The notes under the pieces are model-generated. The model saw nothing but the letters and a program-made list of their open reading frames with translations, searched no databases and had not been told where the DNA came from. Shown here piece by piece: positions 20,205 through 27,972 of a stretch of 64,000 nt of DNA. Each line of letters starts with the position of its first letter. Positions within the stretch are counted from its first letter, which is position 1. The stretch covers positions 124,001 through 188,000 of the forward strand of contig JAEWEY010000002.1 in assembly GCA_023389105.1 (NCBI GenBank). The letters are read 5' to 3'. This DNA is from Pseudomonadota bacterium (GTDB lineage Bacteria > Pseudomonadota > Alphaproteobacteria > Sphingomonadales > Sphingomonadaceae). The position numbers and the translations under genes were made by a program.

Positions 20205-20753
20205 ATGAGTCGTGTTAAGCTCGGGTACCGAGCGAGGGAGGTATTGGTGGAACATCCGGCGATCAGGATCCTGAATGCCAACCGCATCATGGCAATCTCC
20301 ACGGTCAGGCCGGACGGATGGCCGCAGACCACTATCGTCGGATATGCAAATCGCGGCTTCGAACTGTTGTTCATGATCTACCGTTCGGGTCAGAAGTTCG
20401 CGAACATCGCCAGGGACGATCGCGTTTCGATCGCGGTCGGCGCGGAGCCTCGGGAGCTCGAACAGTTGCAGGCCGTCTATGCGGGCGCGCACGCCGAAGA
20501 GATAACTGACGCGGCGGAGCGCCAGGAGGCCTGGCGGCAGCTGATGCAGCGCCATTCGAACCTGGCAGGGTTCTCGATTCCCGAAGAAAGCGAGGCCGTC
20601 TTTATGCGCGCGCGCTGCAAATTCGTGTCAGTGCTCGATTTCACGCAGGGCAAGGGCCACCGCGAACAGCTGCTCCTCGACGATCAGGGGACGCCCGTGG
20701 AAGCGGATGTCCTGAAGGATGATTGGGGCAAGCAGGCGGAGCAGCAGCACTGA
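20205..20753 (+). CDS. Pyridoxamine 5'-phosphate oxidase-like FMN/F420 protein
   Basis: A 182-residue split-barrel flavin-binding family protein. The N-terminal part holds the family pattern RIMAISTVRPDGWPQTTIVG, followed by the strand and dimer-contact region up to the SIAVGAEPRE segment. Members bind FMN, F420 or haem and are mostly uncharacterised; PLP synthesis is unlikely because the PdxH-specific C-terminus is missing. The start at 20205 is chosen since the longer frame from 20070 overlaps the divergent mutase gene. Its 3' end overlaps the next gene by 31 nt. Confidence 0.75.
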   Translation: MSRVKLGYRAREVLVEHPAIRILNANRIMAISTVRPDGWPQTTIVGYANRGFELLFMIYRSGQKFANIARDDRVSIAVGAEPRELEQLQAVYAGAHAEEITDAAERQEAWRQLMQRHSNLAGFSIPEESEAVFMRARCKFVSVLDFTQGKGHREQLLLDDQGTPVEADVLKDDWGKQAEQQH

Positions 20754-21148
20754 ACCTCGCTCTGTTCCTTGGAGCGCTCGGGTTAGCGGGCTCTCTCGAA
20801 GGCTATTGGACTAACGCAGGGCAAAGCGTGGTCGTCCGCATCGCGGATTGCGAGAATGGGATATTTTGCGGAACGGTCGTGACTGCCACTGACAAGGCTC
20901 GAACTGACGCCAGGCGTGGCGGCACGGAAAATCTGATCGGAACTCGGCTGCTGACCGGCGTGGCAGCGCAACGGTCTGGCGGGTGGCGCGGGACATTGTT
21001 CGTCCCCGACCTCAATCGGCGGTCGACGGCGGAGCTTCGACTGCTTGATGAAAACCGTCTTCGCATCAGGGGTTGTGCCGTTGGCAAGATCCTGTGCCGG
21101 TCGCAGGTCTGGTACCGGATCGCCCCACCCACCAACGTCAGTGAGTGA
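20723..21148 (+). CDS. Exported DUF2147 family protein
   Basis: A 141-residue protein whose N-terminus (about 10-24) is a short signal-like hydrophobic segment ending LAGS. The mature part follows the DUF2147 pattern: GYWTNAG, then VVVRIADCENGIFCGTVV, then a C-terminal RIRGCAVGKILCRSQVWYRI strand with paired Cys. These proteins are small periplasmic beta barrels, possibly lipocalin-like, of unknown function. No other start codon lies between the overlap and the signal, so the 31-nt overlap with the preceding gene is probably real. Confidence 0.75.
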   Translation: MGQAGGAAALNLALFLGALGLAGSLEGYWTNAGQSVVVRIADCENGIFCGTVVTATDKARTDARRGGTENLIGTRLLTGVAAQRSGGWRGTLFVPDLNRRSTAELRLLDENRLRIRGCAVGKILCRSQVWYRIAPPTNVSE

Positions 21149-21217
21149 CCTTTCGATTTAGCGCGGGCGAATGGTCGATTGGCGCATCCGGCCGATTCAG
21201 TTCTTTCAGCCGCACTG

Positions 21218-21248
21218 CTTGAAGAGATTTAGAGTGGTCCCGACATAT
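21218..21248 (+). promoter_or_regulatory. Possible heat-shock (RpoH) promoter of hslU
   Basis: A perfect CTTGAA stands at 21218-21223, and CGACATAT at 21241-21248 is a partial match to the heat-shock -10 element. The spacer is 17 nt, longer than the E. coli optimum but near alphaproteobacterial RpoH sites when counted from CTTG. It is 57 nt before the hslU ATG. Plausible because hslU is a heat-shock gene elsewhere; the -10 is imperfect. Confidence 0.35.
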
Positions 21249-21304
21249 CGCTTGAGATGAACTATCAAGCGACCATTCCCCAGGACGGTGGGGAGAAAGC
21301 CCGA

Positions 21305-22603
21305 ATGTTGAAGGACAAGCTGACACCCAAGGCGATCGTTGCTGCGCTCGACGAGCATATCGTCGGCCAGGACGATGCAAAGCGCGCGGTGGCCGTGGCG
21401 CTTAGGAACCGCTGGCGCCGACAGCAGCTCTCGCACGAACTGCGCGATGAAGTGACGCCCAAGAACATCTTGATGATTGGCCCCACGGGCTGCGGCAAGA
21501 CGGAGATCAGCCGGCGGCTGGCGAAGCTCGCAGATGCGCCGTTCGTGAAGGTCGAAGCAACCAAGTTCACCGAGGTCGGCTACGTCGGCCGCGACGTGGA
21601 GCAGATCGCTCGCGACCTCGTCGAAGAGGCGGTTCGGCTGGAGCGGGAGCGCCGCCGTGCCCGGGTCCGCAAGGGCGCCGAGGAAGCGGCGATGGAGCGT
21701 CTGCTCGATGCGCTCACCGGCAAGGGATCGAGCGAGGCGACGCGGGCCAGCTTCCGCCAGCGCTTCGCCGACGGCAGCCTGGATCAGGCCGAGGTCGAGA
21801 TCGACGTCGATGAGTCGCCGGCGATGCCGTTCGAGATACCCGGCATGGGCGCGCAGGTGTTCGACCTGAAATCGATGATGGGCAAGCTGGGCGGCCAGCA
21901 GCCGCGCAAGCGACGCAAGCTCAAGGTCCCGGAAGCGTTCAGCCGCCTTACCGACGAAGAGGCGGACAAGCGCCTCGACCCCGACGACATCAACCGCGTC
22001 GCGCTGGCGGACGCCGAGGCCAACGGAATCGTCTTTCTTGACGAGATCGACAAGATCGCCGTCAGCGACGTGCGGGGCGGCTCGGTCAGCCGCGAGGGCG
22101 TGCAACGCGACCTGCTGCCCTTGATCGAGGGCACGACGGTGGCGACCAAGTACGGGCCGCTGAAGACCGACCATATTCTCTTCATCGCCTCGGGCGCGTT
22201 CCACATCGCCAAGCCTGCCGATCTGCTGCCCGAATTGCAGGGCCGCTTGCCGATTCGCGTCGAGCTGAAGGCGCTGACACAGGAGGATTTCGTCCGCATC
22301 TTGTCTGCCACACGAGCAAGCTTGACCGAGCAATATCAGGCGCTTCTGGGGACCGAGGACGTTACCGTGACCTTTGCCGAGGACGGAATTGCTGCGCTCG
22401 CGCGTGTTGCCGCGGAGGTTAACGAGGCCGTCGAGAACATCGGCGCGCGCCGTTTGCAGACGGTGATGGAGAAGCTGCTCGAGGACATCAGCTTCAGTGC
22501 TGAAGACCGGCGCGGCGAAACGCTTGTCGTCGATGCACCGTTCGTCGATCGACAACTGTCGGGGATTGCGAAAAACGCGGATCTGAGCCGCTACGTCCTC
22601 TAG
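21305..22603 (+). CDS. hslU: ATP-dependent protease ATPase subunit HslU
   Basis: A 432-residue AAA+ unfoldase that feeds proteins into the HslV peptidase. Walker A GPTGCGKT lies at 59-66, Walker B IVFLDEID follows the I-domain insertion, and the sensor region is intact. The pore loop GYVGRD is present. The C-terminus ADLSRYVL is the tail that docks into and activates HslV, so a partner should exist. hslV normally precedes hslU but is not here; the upstream gene is DUF2147. The start at 21305 fits GGGAG 9 nt upstream; an in-frame ATG at 21257 lacks this. Confidence 0.97.
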   Translation: MLKDKLTPKAIVAALDEHIVGQDDAKRAVAVALRNRWRRQQLSHELRDEVTPKNILMIGPTGCGKTEISRRLAKLADAPFVKVEATKFTEVGYVGRDVEQIARDLVEEAVRLERERRRARVRKGAEEAAMERLLDALTGKGSSEATRASFRQRFADGSLDQAEVEIDVDESPAMPFEIPGMGAQVFDLKSMMGKLGGQQPRKRRKLKVPEAFSRLTDEEADKRLDPDDINRVALADAEANGIVFLDEIDKIAVSDVRGGSVSREGVQRDLLPLIEGTTVATKYGPLKTDHILFIASGAFHIAKPADLLPELQGRLPIRVELKALTQEDFVRILSATRASLTEQYQALLGTEDVTVTFAEDGIAALARVAAEVNEAVENIGARRLQTVMEKLLEDISFSAEDRRGETLVVDAPFVDRQLSGIAKNADLSRYVL

Positions 22604-22711
22604 GTTTGGGTTATCCATCCGACACTTTGAACGACTCGCCGAGGCGTTTGCGTCCAGCTAACGACTTCTTTCGTTGTGCCTCCGAGTTTTTTGTAAAATC
22701 GGAGATATTTC

Positions 22712-23308
22712 ATGAACTTAGGCACTAAATCATTGCTCACGGCGCTGGCGCTGAGCGGATCGACGGTGGCGCTTGCCCAGGCTGCGCCGACGGTTGCTCC
22801 GCAGACTCCGGCGAAGTCCAAAACCACCACCACGCAAAGCACGACAACGGCTCAGCCAGTGACCGACGCCACAGGCACGATGACCGTCGTTCAAAAGACG
22901 ACTGATACGACGCAGACGACCTCGGAGCAGCCAGCGACGGCAACTTCCCCGACTACAACGAGTACGACGTCGACCACGACGGTGGGCACGGACCCGACAA
23001 CGGGCGCGCCCGCTGCGACGACGACCACCACGACGACGGAGCCCGCGACCGACGCCAAGGGTGCAACGGTGACGGCGGCGACTGAAGCCGACTTCAAGGC
23101 CGGCGTGCCGGTGTTCGATCAGAAGGGCGGTGTCGTCGGCAAGGTCGAGAGCGTGAGTGCCAAGGGCGCGGTAGTGAGCACCGGCAAGGCGCGCGCTGAA
23201 ATCCCGACCGCCAGCTTCGGTAAGAACGACAAGGGGCTGGTCATGAGCATGACCAAGGCCGAACTTGAAGCTGCAGCGGCACCTAAGGCCGCCGCGAAGA
23301 AGAAGTAA
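22712..23308 (+). CDS. Exported threonine-rich protein with C-terminal PRC-like domain
   Basis: A 198-residue protein with a signal peptide (cleavage near ALAQA), a low-complexity Thr/Ser/Ala/Pro region (about 36-125, with runs such as TTTTTTT), and a small folded C-terminal part (about 128-180) with ADFKAGVPVFDQKGGVVGKV, which resembles PRC-barrel or SH3-like repeats. The end is Ala/Lys-rich. The pattern suggests a surface or periplasmic spacer protein. GGAG precedes the ATG. Its last 26 bp overlap the convergent DUF2459-like gene. Function unknown. Confidence 0.75.
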   Translation: MNLGTKSLLTALALSGSTVALAQAAPTVAPQTPAKSKTTTTQSTTTAQPVTDATGTMTVVQKTTDTTQTTSEQPATATSPTTTSTTSTTTVGTDPTTGAPAATTTTTTTEPATDAKGATVTAATEADFKAGVPVFDQKGGVVGKVESVSAKGAVVSTGKARAEIPTASFGKNDKGLVMSMTKAELEAAAAPKAAAKKK

Positions 23309-24011
23309 CGTCCGAGGCGGGCTCGGTTCGGCGGTAACGCCAAACCAGCCCGCCGACGAAGGGTGGCCAGAGGCTCGCTTTCACACCGGCGAGCCTCAGC
23401 CATCCGGCTACGACATTGTTGCAAGTTCGTGCCGCGCTCGCCTTACCGCTGGCGCGGTAAAAGGCGTCTGTTCGACCGTAGCCAGGGTGGTCGAGCAAGA
23501 TCGGACGGCCGCTAGGGTCGAGTACGAGATCGCTGCGGATTGCCGACCACAACCGGCGGTATTCGGAAGGCCGCAGCCGGATCTCACGCACCGCGTAGGA
23601 CGGGTCGGTCACATATTCGACGTGCATCACGCGCGCTCCACCCGCGAGCGCTGACCAAATGGTGCGGGGCGTAATGTCCCACCAGGTTGGCGTGTCCAGA
23701 TAGACGCGCTCTTCGCCCACGCCGAACGCGATCCACTTGGCTCCGGCGATCGGCGAGGCAAACGCATCTTGATGAAACAACGGTCGCCAGTCGAGCCCCT
23801 GCGCGGATACCGGGAGGATCAGGTCAGCGTGAATGCCATTGTCGGCCAGGTATATGGTCGTCCCGCTAGCAGGCTCGGTCCAATCGCGGTTGACGGGCAA
23901 CAACGACCCCAGAAGCGCAGCGGCCAGGTAGAGCAGCGGCGGGAACAGAAGCGCGGCAAGCGCACGTTTGAACCACTTACGCAATGCTGTTTTTCTGCGT
24001 CGGCGCGGCAC
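23283..24011 (-). CDS. DUF2459/TIGR02117 family membrane-anchored protein
   Basis: A 242-residue protein with a strongly basic N-terminus and one membrane helix (about 14-35). The periplasmic part carries family features: the IYLADNGIHADLILP segment, then WIAFGVGEERVYLDTPTW, and a Cys/Asn-containing TCNNVVAGWLR near the C-terminus. The conserved His, Asn and Cys positions hint at a hydrolase or peptidase fold, but function is not established. In other bacteria the family was first noted near urease genes; no urease gene is seen here. Confidence 0.8.
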   Translation of the reverse strand: MPRRRRKTALRKWFKRALAALLFPPLLYLAAALLGSLLPVNRDWTEPASGTTIYLADNGIHADLILPVSAQGLDWRPLFHQDAFASPIAGAKWIAFGVGEERVYLDTPTWWDITPRTIWSALAGGARVMHVEYVTDPSYAVREIRLRPSEYRRLWSAIRSDLVLDPSGRPILLDHPGYGRTDAFYRASGKASAARTCNNVVAGWLRLAGVKASLWPPFVGGLVWRYRRTEPASDVTSSSRRP

Positions 24012-24070
24012 TCCGTTCCCCTCCCGCCTTGCCTTGTCGGGTAGCCCTGCCTAGATGCGCCCGGCCAGGT

Positions 24071-24147
24071 CGGGGCGTAGCGCAGCCTGGTAGCGCATCA
24101 CACTGGGGGTGTGGAGGTCGCTGGTTCGAATCCAGTCGCCCCGACCA
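24071..24147 (+). tRNA. tRNA-Pro (GGG)
   Basis: A 77-nt cloverleaf with CCA encoded. The acceptor stem CGGGGCG pairs with CGCCCCG, the T arm contains GGTTCGAATCC, and the anticodon loop CTGGGGG within the TCACA/TGTGG stem gives anticodon GGG. The discriminator base is A. It lies 31 nt before yajC on the same strand and may share its transcript. Confidence 0.97.
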
Positions 24148-24177
24148 GGTTTCCCAACAGAAAGTCAGCAGGCCCGA

Positions 24178-24519
24178 ATGTCGAACGCACCGTTGTTGAT
24201 GTTGATGCAGGCGGCACCTGCCGGCCCATCGGGCGCCACCGCGGCCTTTCTGCAGTTCTTTCCGCTGATCGTCATCTTCGGGATCTTCTACATTTTGATG
24301 ATCCGTCCGCAGCAGCGGCGCGTGAAAGAGCATCAGGCCGCAATTGGTGCTATCAAGAAGGGCGACGATATCATCACCGGCGGCGGTATCCGCGGTCGCG
24401 TCACGAAGGTCACCGATGACGAAGCGGAGGTCGAAATCGCGCAGGGCGTAAAGGTTCGCGTGATCAAATCGACCATCAGCACGGTCGTTCGCCCGAACAC
24501 CAAGCCGGCCAACGACTGA
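24178..24519 (+). CDS. yajC: Sec translocon accessory protein YajC
   Basis: A 113-residue single-helix membrane protein that joins SecDF in the Sec export machinery. The helix (about 22-42, FFPLIVIFGIFYILMIRP) is followed directly by QQRR and a small cytoplasmic domain with KKGDDIITGGGIRGRV. The start at 24178 (MSNAPLLM) is preferred because an upstream in-frame start at 24109 lies inside tRNA-Pro. The stop overlaps the secD ATG. Confidence 0.96.
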   Translation: MSNAPLLMLMQAAPAGPSGATAAFLQFFPLIVIFGIFYILMIRPQQRRVKEHQAAIGAIKKGDDIITGGGIRGRVTKVTDDEAEVEIAQGVKVRVIKSTISTVVRPNTKPAND

Positions 24520-26111
24520 TGCTCGATTTCCCGAAGTGGAAGGTGTGGTCGATCGCGGCGGTGATCGCACTCGGCGTTCTGCTGTCGATCCCCAGCCTCC
24601 TCGCGGGGACGCCCTATGCAAGCATGTGGCCAAAGTGGCTTCCCCAGCACAAGATCAGCCTCGGTCTGGATCTCGCGGGCGGCAGTCACCTGTTGCTTGA
24701 GGCCGATGCGGCCGATGCGCAAAAGCAGCGTCTGCAGTCGATGGAAGATTCGGTGTCCACCGAGCTGCGCCGCGATCCGCGAATCGATATCGGCGACATT
24801 TCCACGGCAGGCGGCCGTCTGTCGTTCATGGTGCGCAACCCGACGCAGGTCGACGCCGCCGTCGAGCGGATGCGCACGCTGACGCGGCCGGTCGCGCTTA
24901 CGGGGAACCGGGATTGGGACGTATCGGTCGTCGATTCGACGCGCGTGGTGCTGACTCCGACGGCATCCGGCACAACGCAGGCGCTCAAGGATGCGATGAG
25001 CGTGGCGCGCGATGTTGTCCGCCGCCGTATCGATCCAGGCGGAACCAAGGAAATCACGGTCGTCACGGAGGGCTCGAACCGGGTTCTCGTCGAGGTGCCG
25101 GGCGTCGAGAATCCCGACCAGCTCAAGCAACTGATCGGCCAGACGGCGCGGCTCGAATTCAAGCTGGTCGATCTTTCAGCCAATCCCGCCGACGTTCAGG
25201 CGGGCCGCGCGCCGCCCGGCAGCCAGGTGCTGCCGCTCGCGGACGGCACCGGGTTCATGGCCGTGAAACGCCGCGTCATGGTGTCCGGCGAACAGCTGAC
25301 CGACGCCAAGCAAAGCTACGACCAGGATGGTCGCCCGGACATCTCGATCACCTTCAACAGCGCCGGCGCGCGGCGTTTTGCCCGTGCCACGCAGGAGAAT
25401 GTCGGCAAGCCATTCGCCATTATCCTCGACGACAAGGTGTTGTCGGCCCCGAACATCAACGAGCCAATCCTGGGCGGCCGCGCGTCAATCAGTGGCAGCT
25501 TCACGGTTCAGTCCGCCAACGATCTCGCCGTCAGCCTTGCATCGGGCAAATTGCCGGTGAAGCTGAACGTGATCGAAGAGCGGAGCATCGGTCCCGACCT
25601 CGGCAAGGATTCGATTCACAAGGGCGTGATCGCCAGCCTAATCGGGACGCTAGGCGTCATCATCTTCATGCTGGTGACCTACGGCCGTTTCGGCGTCTAC
25701 GCGAATATCGCGCTGGTCGTGAACGCGATCCTCATTTTGGCGGGTCTTGCCTTTTTCGGCGCGGCGCTGACCCTGCCCGGCATCGCGGGCTTCATCCTGA
25801 CGATCGGCGCGGCGGTCGACGCGAACGTGCTGATCAACGAGCGTATTCGCGAAGAAATGCGGCGCGGCCGGCGACTGCTCGACGCCGTGGAGACCGGTTA
25901 CCGCGAGGCGATGCGGGCCATCTTCGACGCCAACGTCACCCACGTCATCTCGGCTTCGATCATGGCCTATTTCGGTTCCGGCCCGGTGCGAGGCTTCGCC
26001 ATCGTGCTGCTGATCGGCGTCGTCACGTCGGTCTTCACTGCCGTTTATTTCACCCGCATGCTGGTCGCGCTGTGGCTCCGTCGTGCCCGTCCGCGCACAT
26101 TGAACATCTAA
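24519..26111 (+). CDS. secD: Protein export membrane protein SecD
   Basis: A 530-residue RND-type subunit that uses the proton gradient to pull proteins out of the Sec channel. There is one N-terminal helix, a large periplasmic P1 domain starting at the SLGLDLAGGSHLLLE motif, and five C-terminal helices from about residue 370. The conserved GAAVDANVLINERIREE in the fourth transmembrane segment carries the proton-relay Asp. It overlaps yajC and is followed 10 nt later by secF, giving the classical yajC-secD-secF operon. Confidence 0.97.
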   Translation: MLDFPKWKVWSIAAVIALGVLLSIPSLLAGTPYASMWPKWLPQHKISLGLDLAGGSHLLLEADAADAQKQRLQSMEDSVSTELRRDPRIDIGDISTAGGRLSFMVRNPTQVDAAVERMRTLTRPVALTGNRDWDVSVVDSTRVVLTPTASGTTQALKDAMSVARDVVRRRIDPGGTKEITVVTEGSNRVLVEVPGVENPDQLKQLIGQTARLEFKLVDLSANPADVQAGRAPPGSQVLPLADGTGFMAVKRRVMVSGEQLTDAKQSYDQDGRPDISITFNSAGARRFARATQENVGKPFAIILDDKVLSAPNINEPILGGRASISGSFTVQSANDLAVSLASGKLPVKLNVIEERSIGPDLGKDSIHKGVIASLIGTLGVIIFMLVTYGRFGVYANIALVVNAILILAGLAFFGAALTLPGIAGFILTIGAAVDANVLINERIREEMRRGRRLLDAVETGYREAMRAIFDANVTHVISASIMAYFGSGPVRGFAIVLLIGVVTSVFTAVYFTRMLVALWLRRARPRTLNI

Positions 26112-26121
26112 GGGCTCCGTC

Positions 26122-27072
26122 ATGAAACTGCTCAAGATGGTCCCCGACCATACGAATCTCGACTTCATGCGGTGGCGCAATTTTGCGTTGATCCTGTCGC
26201 TGATCGTGACCGTGATCTCGATCGGTTACACCGTCTATCGTGGTCTCAATCTCGGCGTCGACTTCGTCGGTGGTCAGCTGGTGCGTGTAACGTTCCCGCA
26301 GCCGGTGGATGTCGAGCAGCTTCGCGAGCGGGTGGACGGTCTGCAGCTGGGCGAGGCGGCGATCCAGGAATTCGGCAGCCCGCGCACGGTTCAGATTCGC
26401 CTGCCCAAGGCGGCCGGCGGCGATGCGGCTGCAAACGTTGCCGCGACGCGGGTGAAGCAGATGGTAACCACCCAATATCCGGGTGCCACCATCGACTCCG
26501 TCGATACGGTGTCGGGCAAGGTCAGCGAGGAACTGGCACAGAACAGCGCGATTGCCGTTGCGCTCGCGATGCTGGGGATCGCGGTTTACATCTGGTTTCG
26601 CTTCGAATGGCAGTTTGGCGTCGGCGCGTTGCTGACGCTGGCCCATGACGTGGCGATGACTTTGGGGTTCTTCGCGTTCACCCGGCTGCAGGTCGACCTC
26701 AACGTGGTCGCCGCGTTCCTCACCATTGTCGGTTATTCGCTGAACGACACCGTCGTGATTTATGACCGCATTCGCGAAAACCTGCGCAAGTATCGCAAGA
26801 TGGCGATCCTGCCGCTCATCAACCTGTCGCTTAACGAGACGCTGGCACGCACCGTCGTCACTTCCTTCACCGTGCTGATCGCGCTTGGGATCCTGATGCT
26901 GATCGGTCCAACCGTTATCTTCGGCCTGGCGATCGCAATCTTCCTGGGCGTCGTCATCGGTACCTACTCGTCGATCTACATCGCCTCGCCGGTGCTCGTG
27001 TGGCTCGGAGTCCAACCGGACAGCTTCCTGAAGGGTGACGAGAAGGAAGATGCCGAGCCGCAGCCCGCCTGA
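26122..27072 (+). CDS. secF: Protein export membrane protein SecF
   Basis: A 316-residue partner of SecD. The first helix precedes the GLNLGVDFVGGQLVRV motif. A short periplasmic domain lies between helices 1 and 2, and helix 4 holds the GYSLNDTVVIYDRIREN motif with the conserved Asp. The cytoplasmic C-terminal tail is Asp/Glu-rich. Separate secD and secF genes, not fused, are as expected for this group. Confidence 0.97.
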   Translation: MKLLKMVPDHTNLDFMRWRNFALILSLIVTVISIGYTVYRGLNLGVDFVGGQLVRVTFPQPVDVEQLRERVDGLQLGEAAIQEFGSPRTVQIRLPKAAGGDAAANVAATRVKQMVTTQYPGATIDSVDTVSGKVSEELAQNSAIAVALAMLGIAVYIWFRFEWQFGVGALLTLAHDVAMTLGFFAFTRLQVDLNVVAAFLTIVGYSLNDTVVIYDRIRENLRKYRKMAILPLINLSLNETLARTVVTSFTVLIALGILMLIGPTVIFGLAIAIFLGVVIGTYSSIYIASPVLVWLGVQPDSFLKGDEKEDAEPQPA

Positions 27073-27152
27073 ATTGCCGTTCAGCGAAGGCCAAGCTTTG
27101 CTGATCCATGCCCCGCTTGGCCTCCCCTGGAGCCCACGCTAATGAGGTCCCC

Positions 27153-27956
27153 ATGCTGAAGTCTTCGCGCCCGATTGTTCTTTTGCTCGCGGCTGCCGCG
27201 GTCCTGCCGCTGGTGGGCTGCGCGCACGGCAAGAGCAAGAAGGACACCGCCTACGTCGCCCGCGATGTGAGCTCACTCTACACCGCTGCCAAGCGGACCA
27301 TGGACGGCGGAGATTACGAACAGGCCGCTAAGCTGTTCGATGAAGTCGAGCGGCAACACCCCTATTCTGTATGGGCGCGCCGGGCGCAGTTGATGAGCGC
27401 TTTCAACTACTATCTGGCGCGGAAGTATCAGGATGCCGTGAACTCGGCGCAGCGTTTCGTCACCATCCATCCTGGCAACGCCGAGGCGCCCTATGCGCAA
27501 TATCTGATCGGCATGAGCTATTATCAGCAGATCGACGACGTTTCGCGCGACCAGACGACGACGCAGCAAGCGTCGGATGCGTTCGGTGAGCTGATCCGCC
27601 GCTATCCCGAAACGCGATACGCGGATGACGCGCGCCTCAAGCTCGACCTCATCAAGGATCACCTTGCCGGCAAGGAGATGGAAGTCGGCCGCTTCTATCA
27701 GCGCTCCGGCCAATGGCTGGCGGCGACTTATCGCTTCCGGTCAGTGATCGACAATTACCAGACCACGACGCACGCGCCCGAAGCGCTGGAGCGGCTGGTC
27801 GAATGCTATCTCGCGCTCGGCGTTCCCGAGGAAGCGCAGAAGGCCGCGGCGGTGCTCGGCCGTAACTATCCGGAGTCGAGCTGGTACAAGCAGTCTCTAA
27901 AGCTGCTCGGGCAGGAGAACCGCCAGACCCCGCGGCGGACCGCGTCTCGCAAGTGA
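27153..27956 (+). CDS. bamD: Outer-membrane assembly lipoprotein BamD
   Basis: A 267-residue lipoprotein of the BAM complex, which inserts beta-barrel proteins into the outer membrane. The signal peptide ends in the lipobox LVGC. The rest is a tetratricopeptide array, with repeats such as YEQAAKLFDEVERQHPYS, YQDAVNSAQRFVTIHPG and the RRYPETRYADDARLK helix typical of BamD. The start at 27153 puts the lipobox about 20 residues in. recN follows after 16 nt, a pairing conserved in alphaproteobacteria. Confidence 0.95.
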   Translation: MLKSSRPIVLLLAAAAVLPLVGCAHGKSKKDTAYVARDVSSLYTAAKRTMDGGDYEQAAKLFDEVERQHPYSVWARRAQLMSAFNYYLARKYQDAVNSAQRFVTIHPGNAEAPYAQYLIGMSYYQQIDDVSRDQTTTQQASDAFGELIRRYPETRYADDARLKLDLIKDHLAGKEMEVGRFYQRSGQWLAATYRFRSVIDNYQTTTHAPEALERLVECYLALGVPEEAQKAAAVLGRNYPESSWYKQSLKLLGQENRQTPRRTASRK

Positions 27957-27972
27957 CGCCCGGGCGGGTGCC

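Noticed and set aside
21206..22618. 470-codon frame antisense to hslU
   Set aside because: HslU is complete and conserved on the plus strand. The antisense frame is a GC-rich mirror.
22628..22648. TGAAC ... CGTT upstream of the Thr-rich protein as an EcfG promoter
   Set aside because: The spacer is 12 nt, not the 16-17 required. The same wrong spacing occurs at 57068-57088 (GGAAC ... CGTT), so both were dropped.
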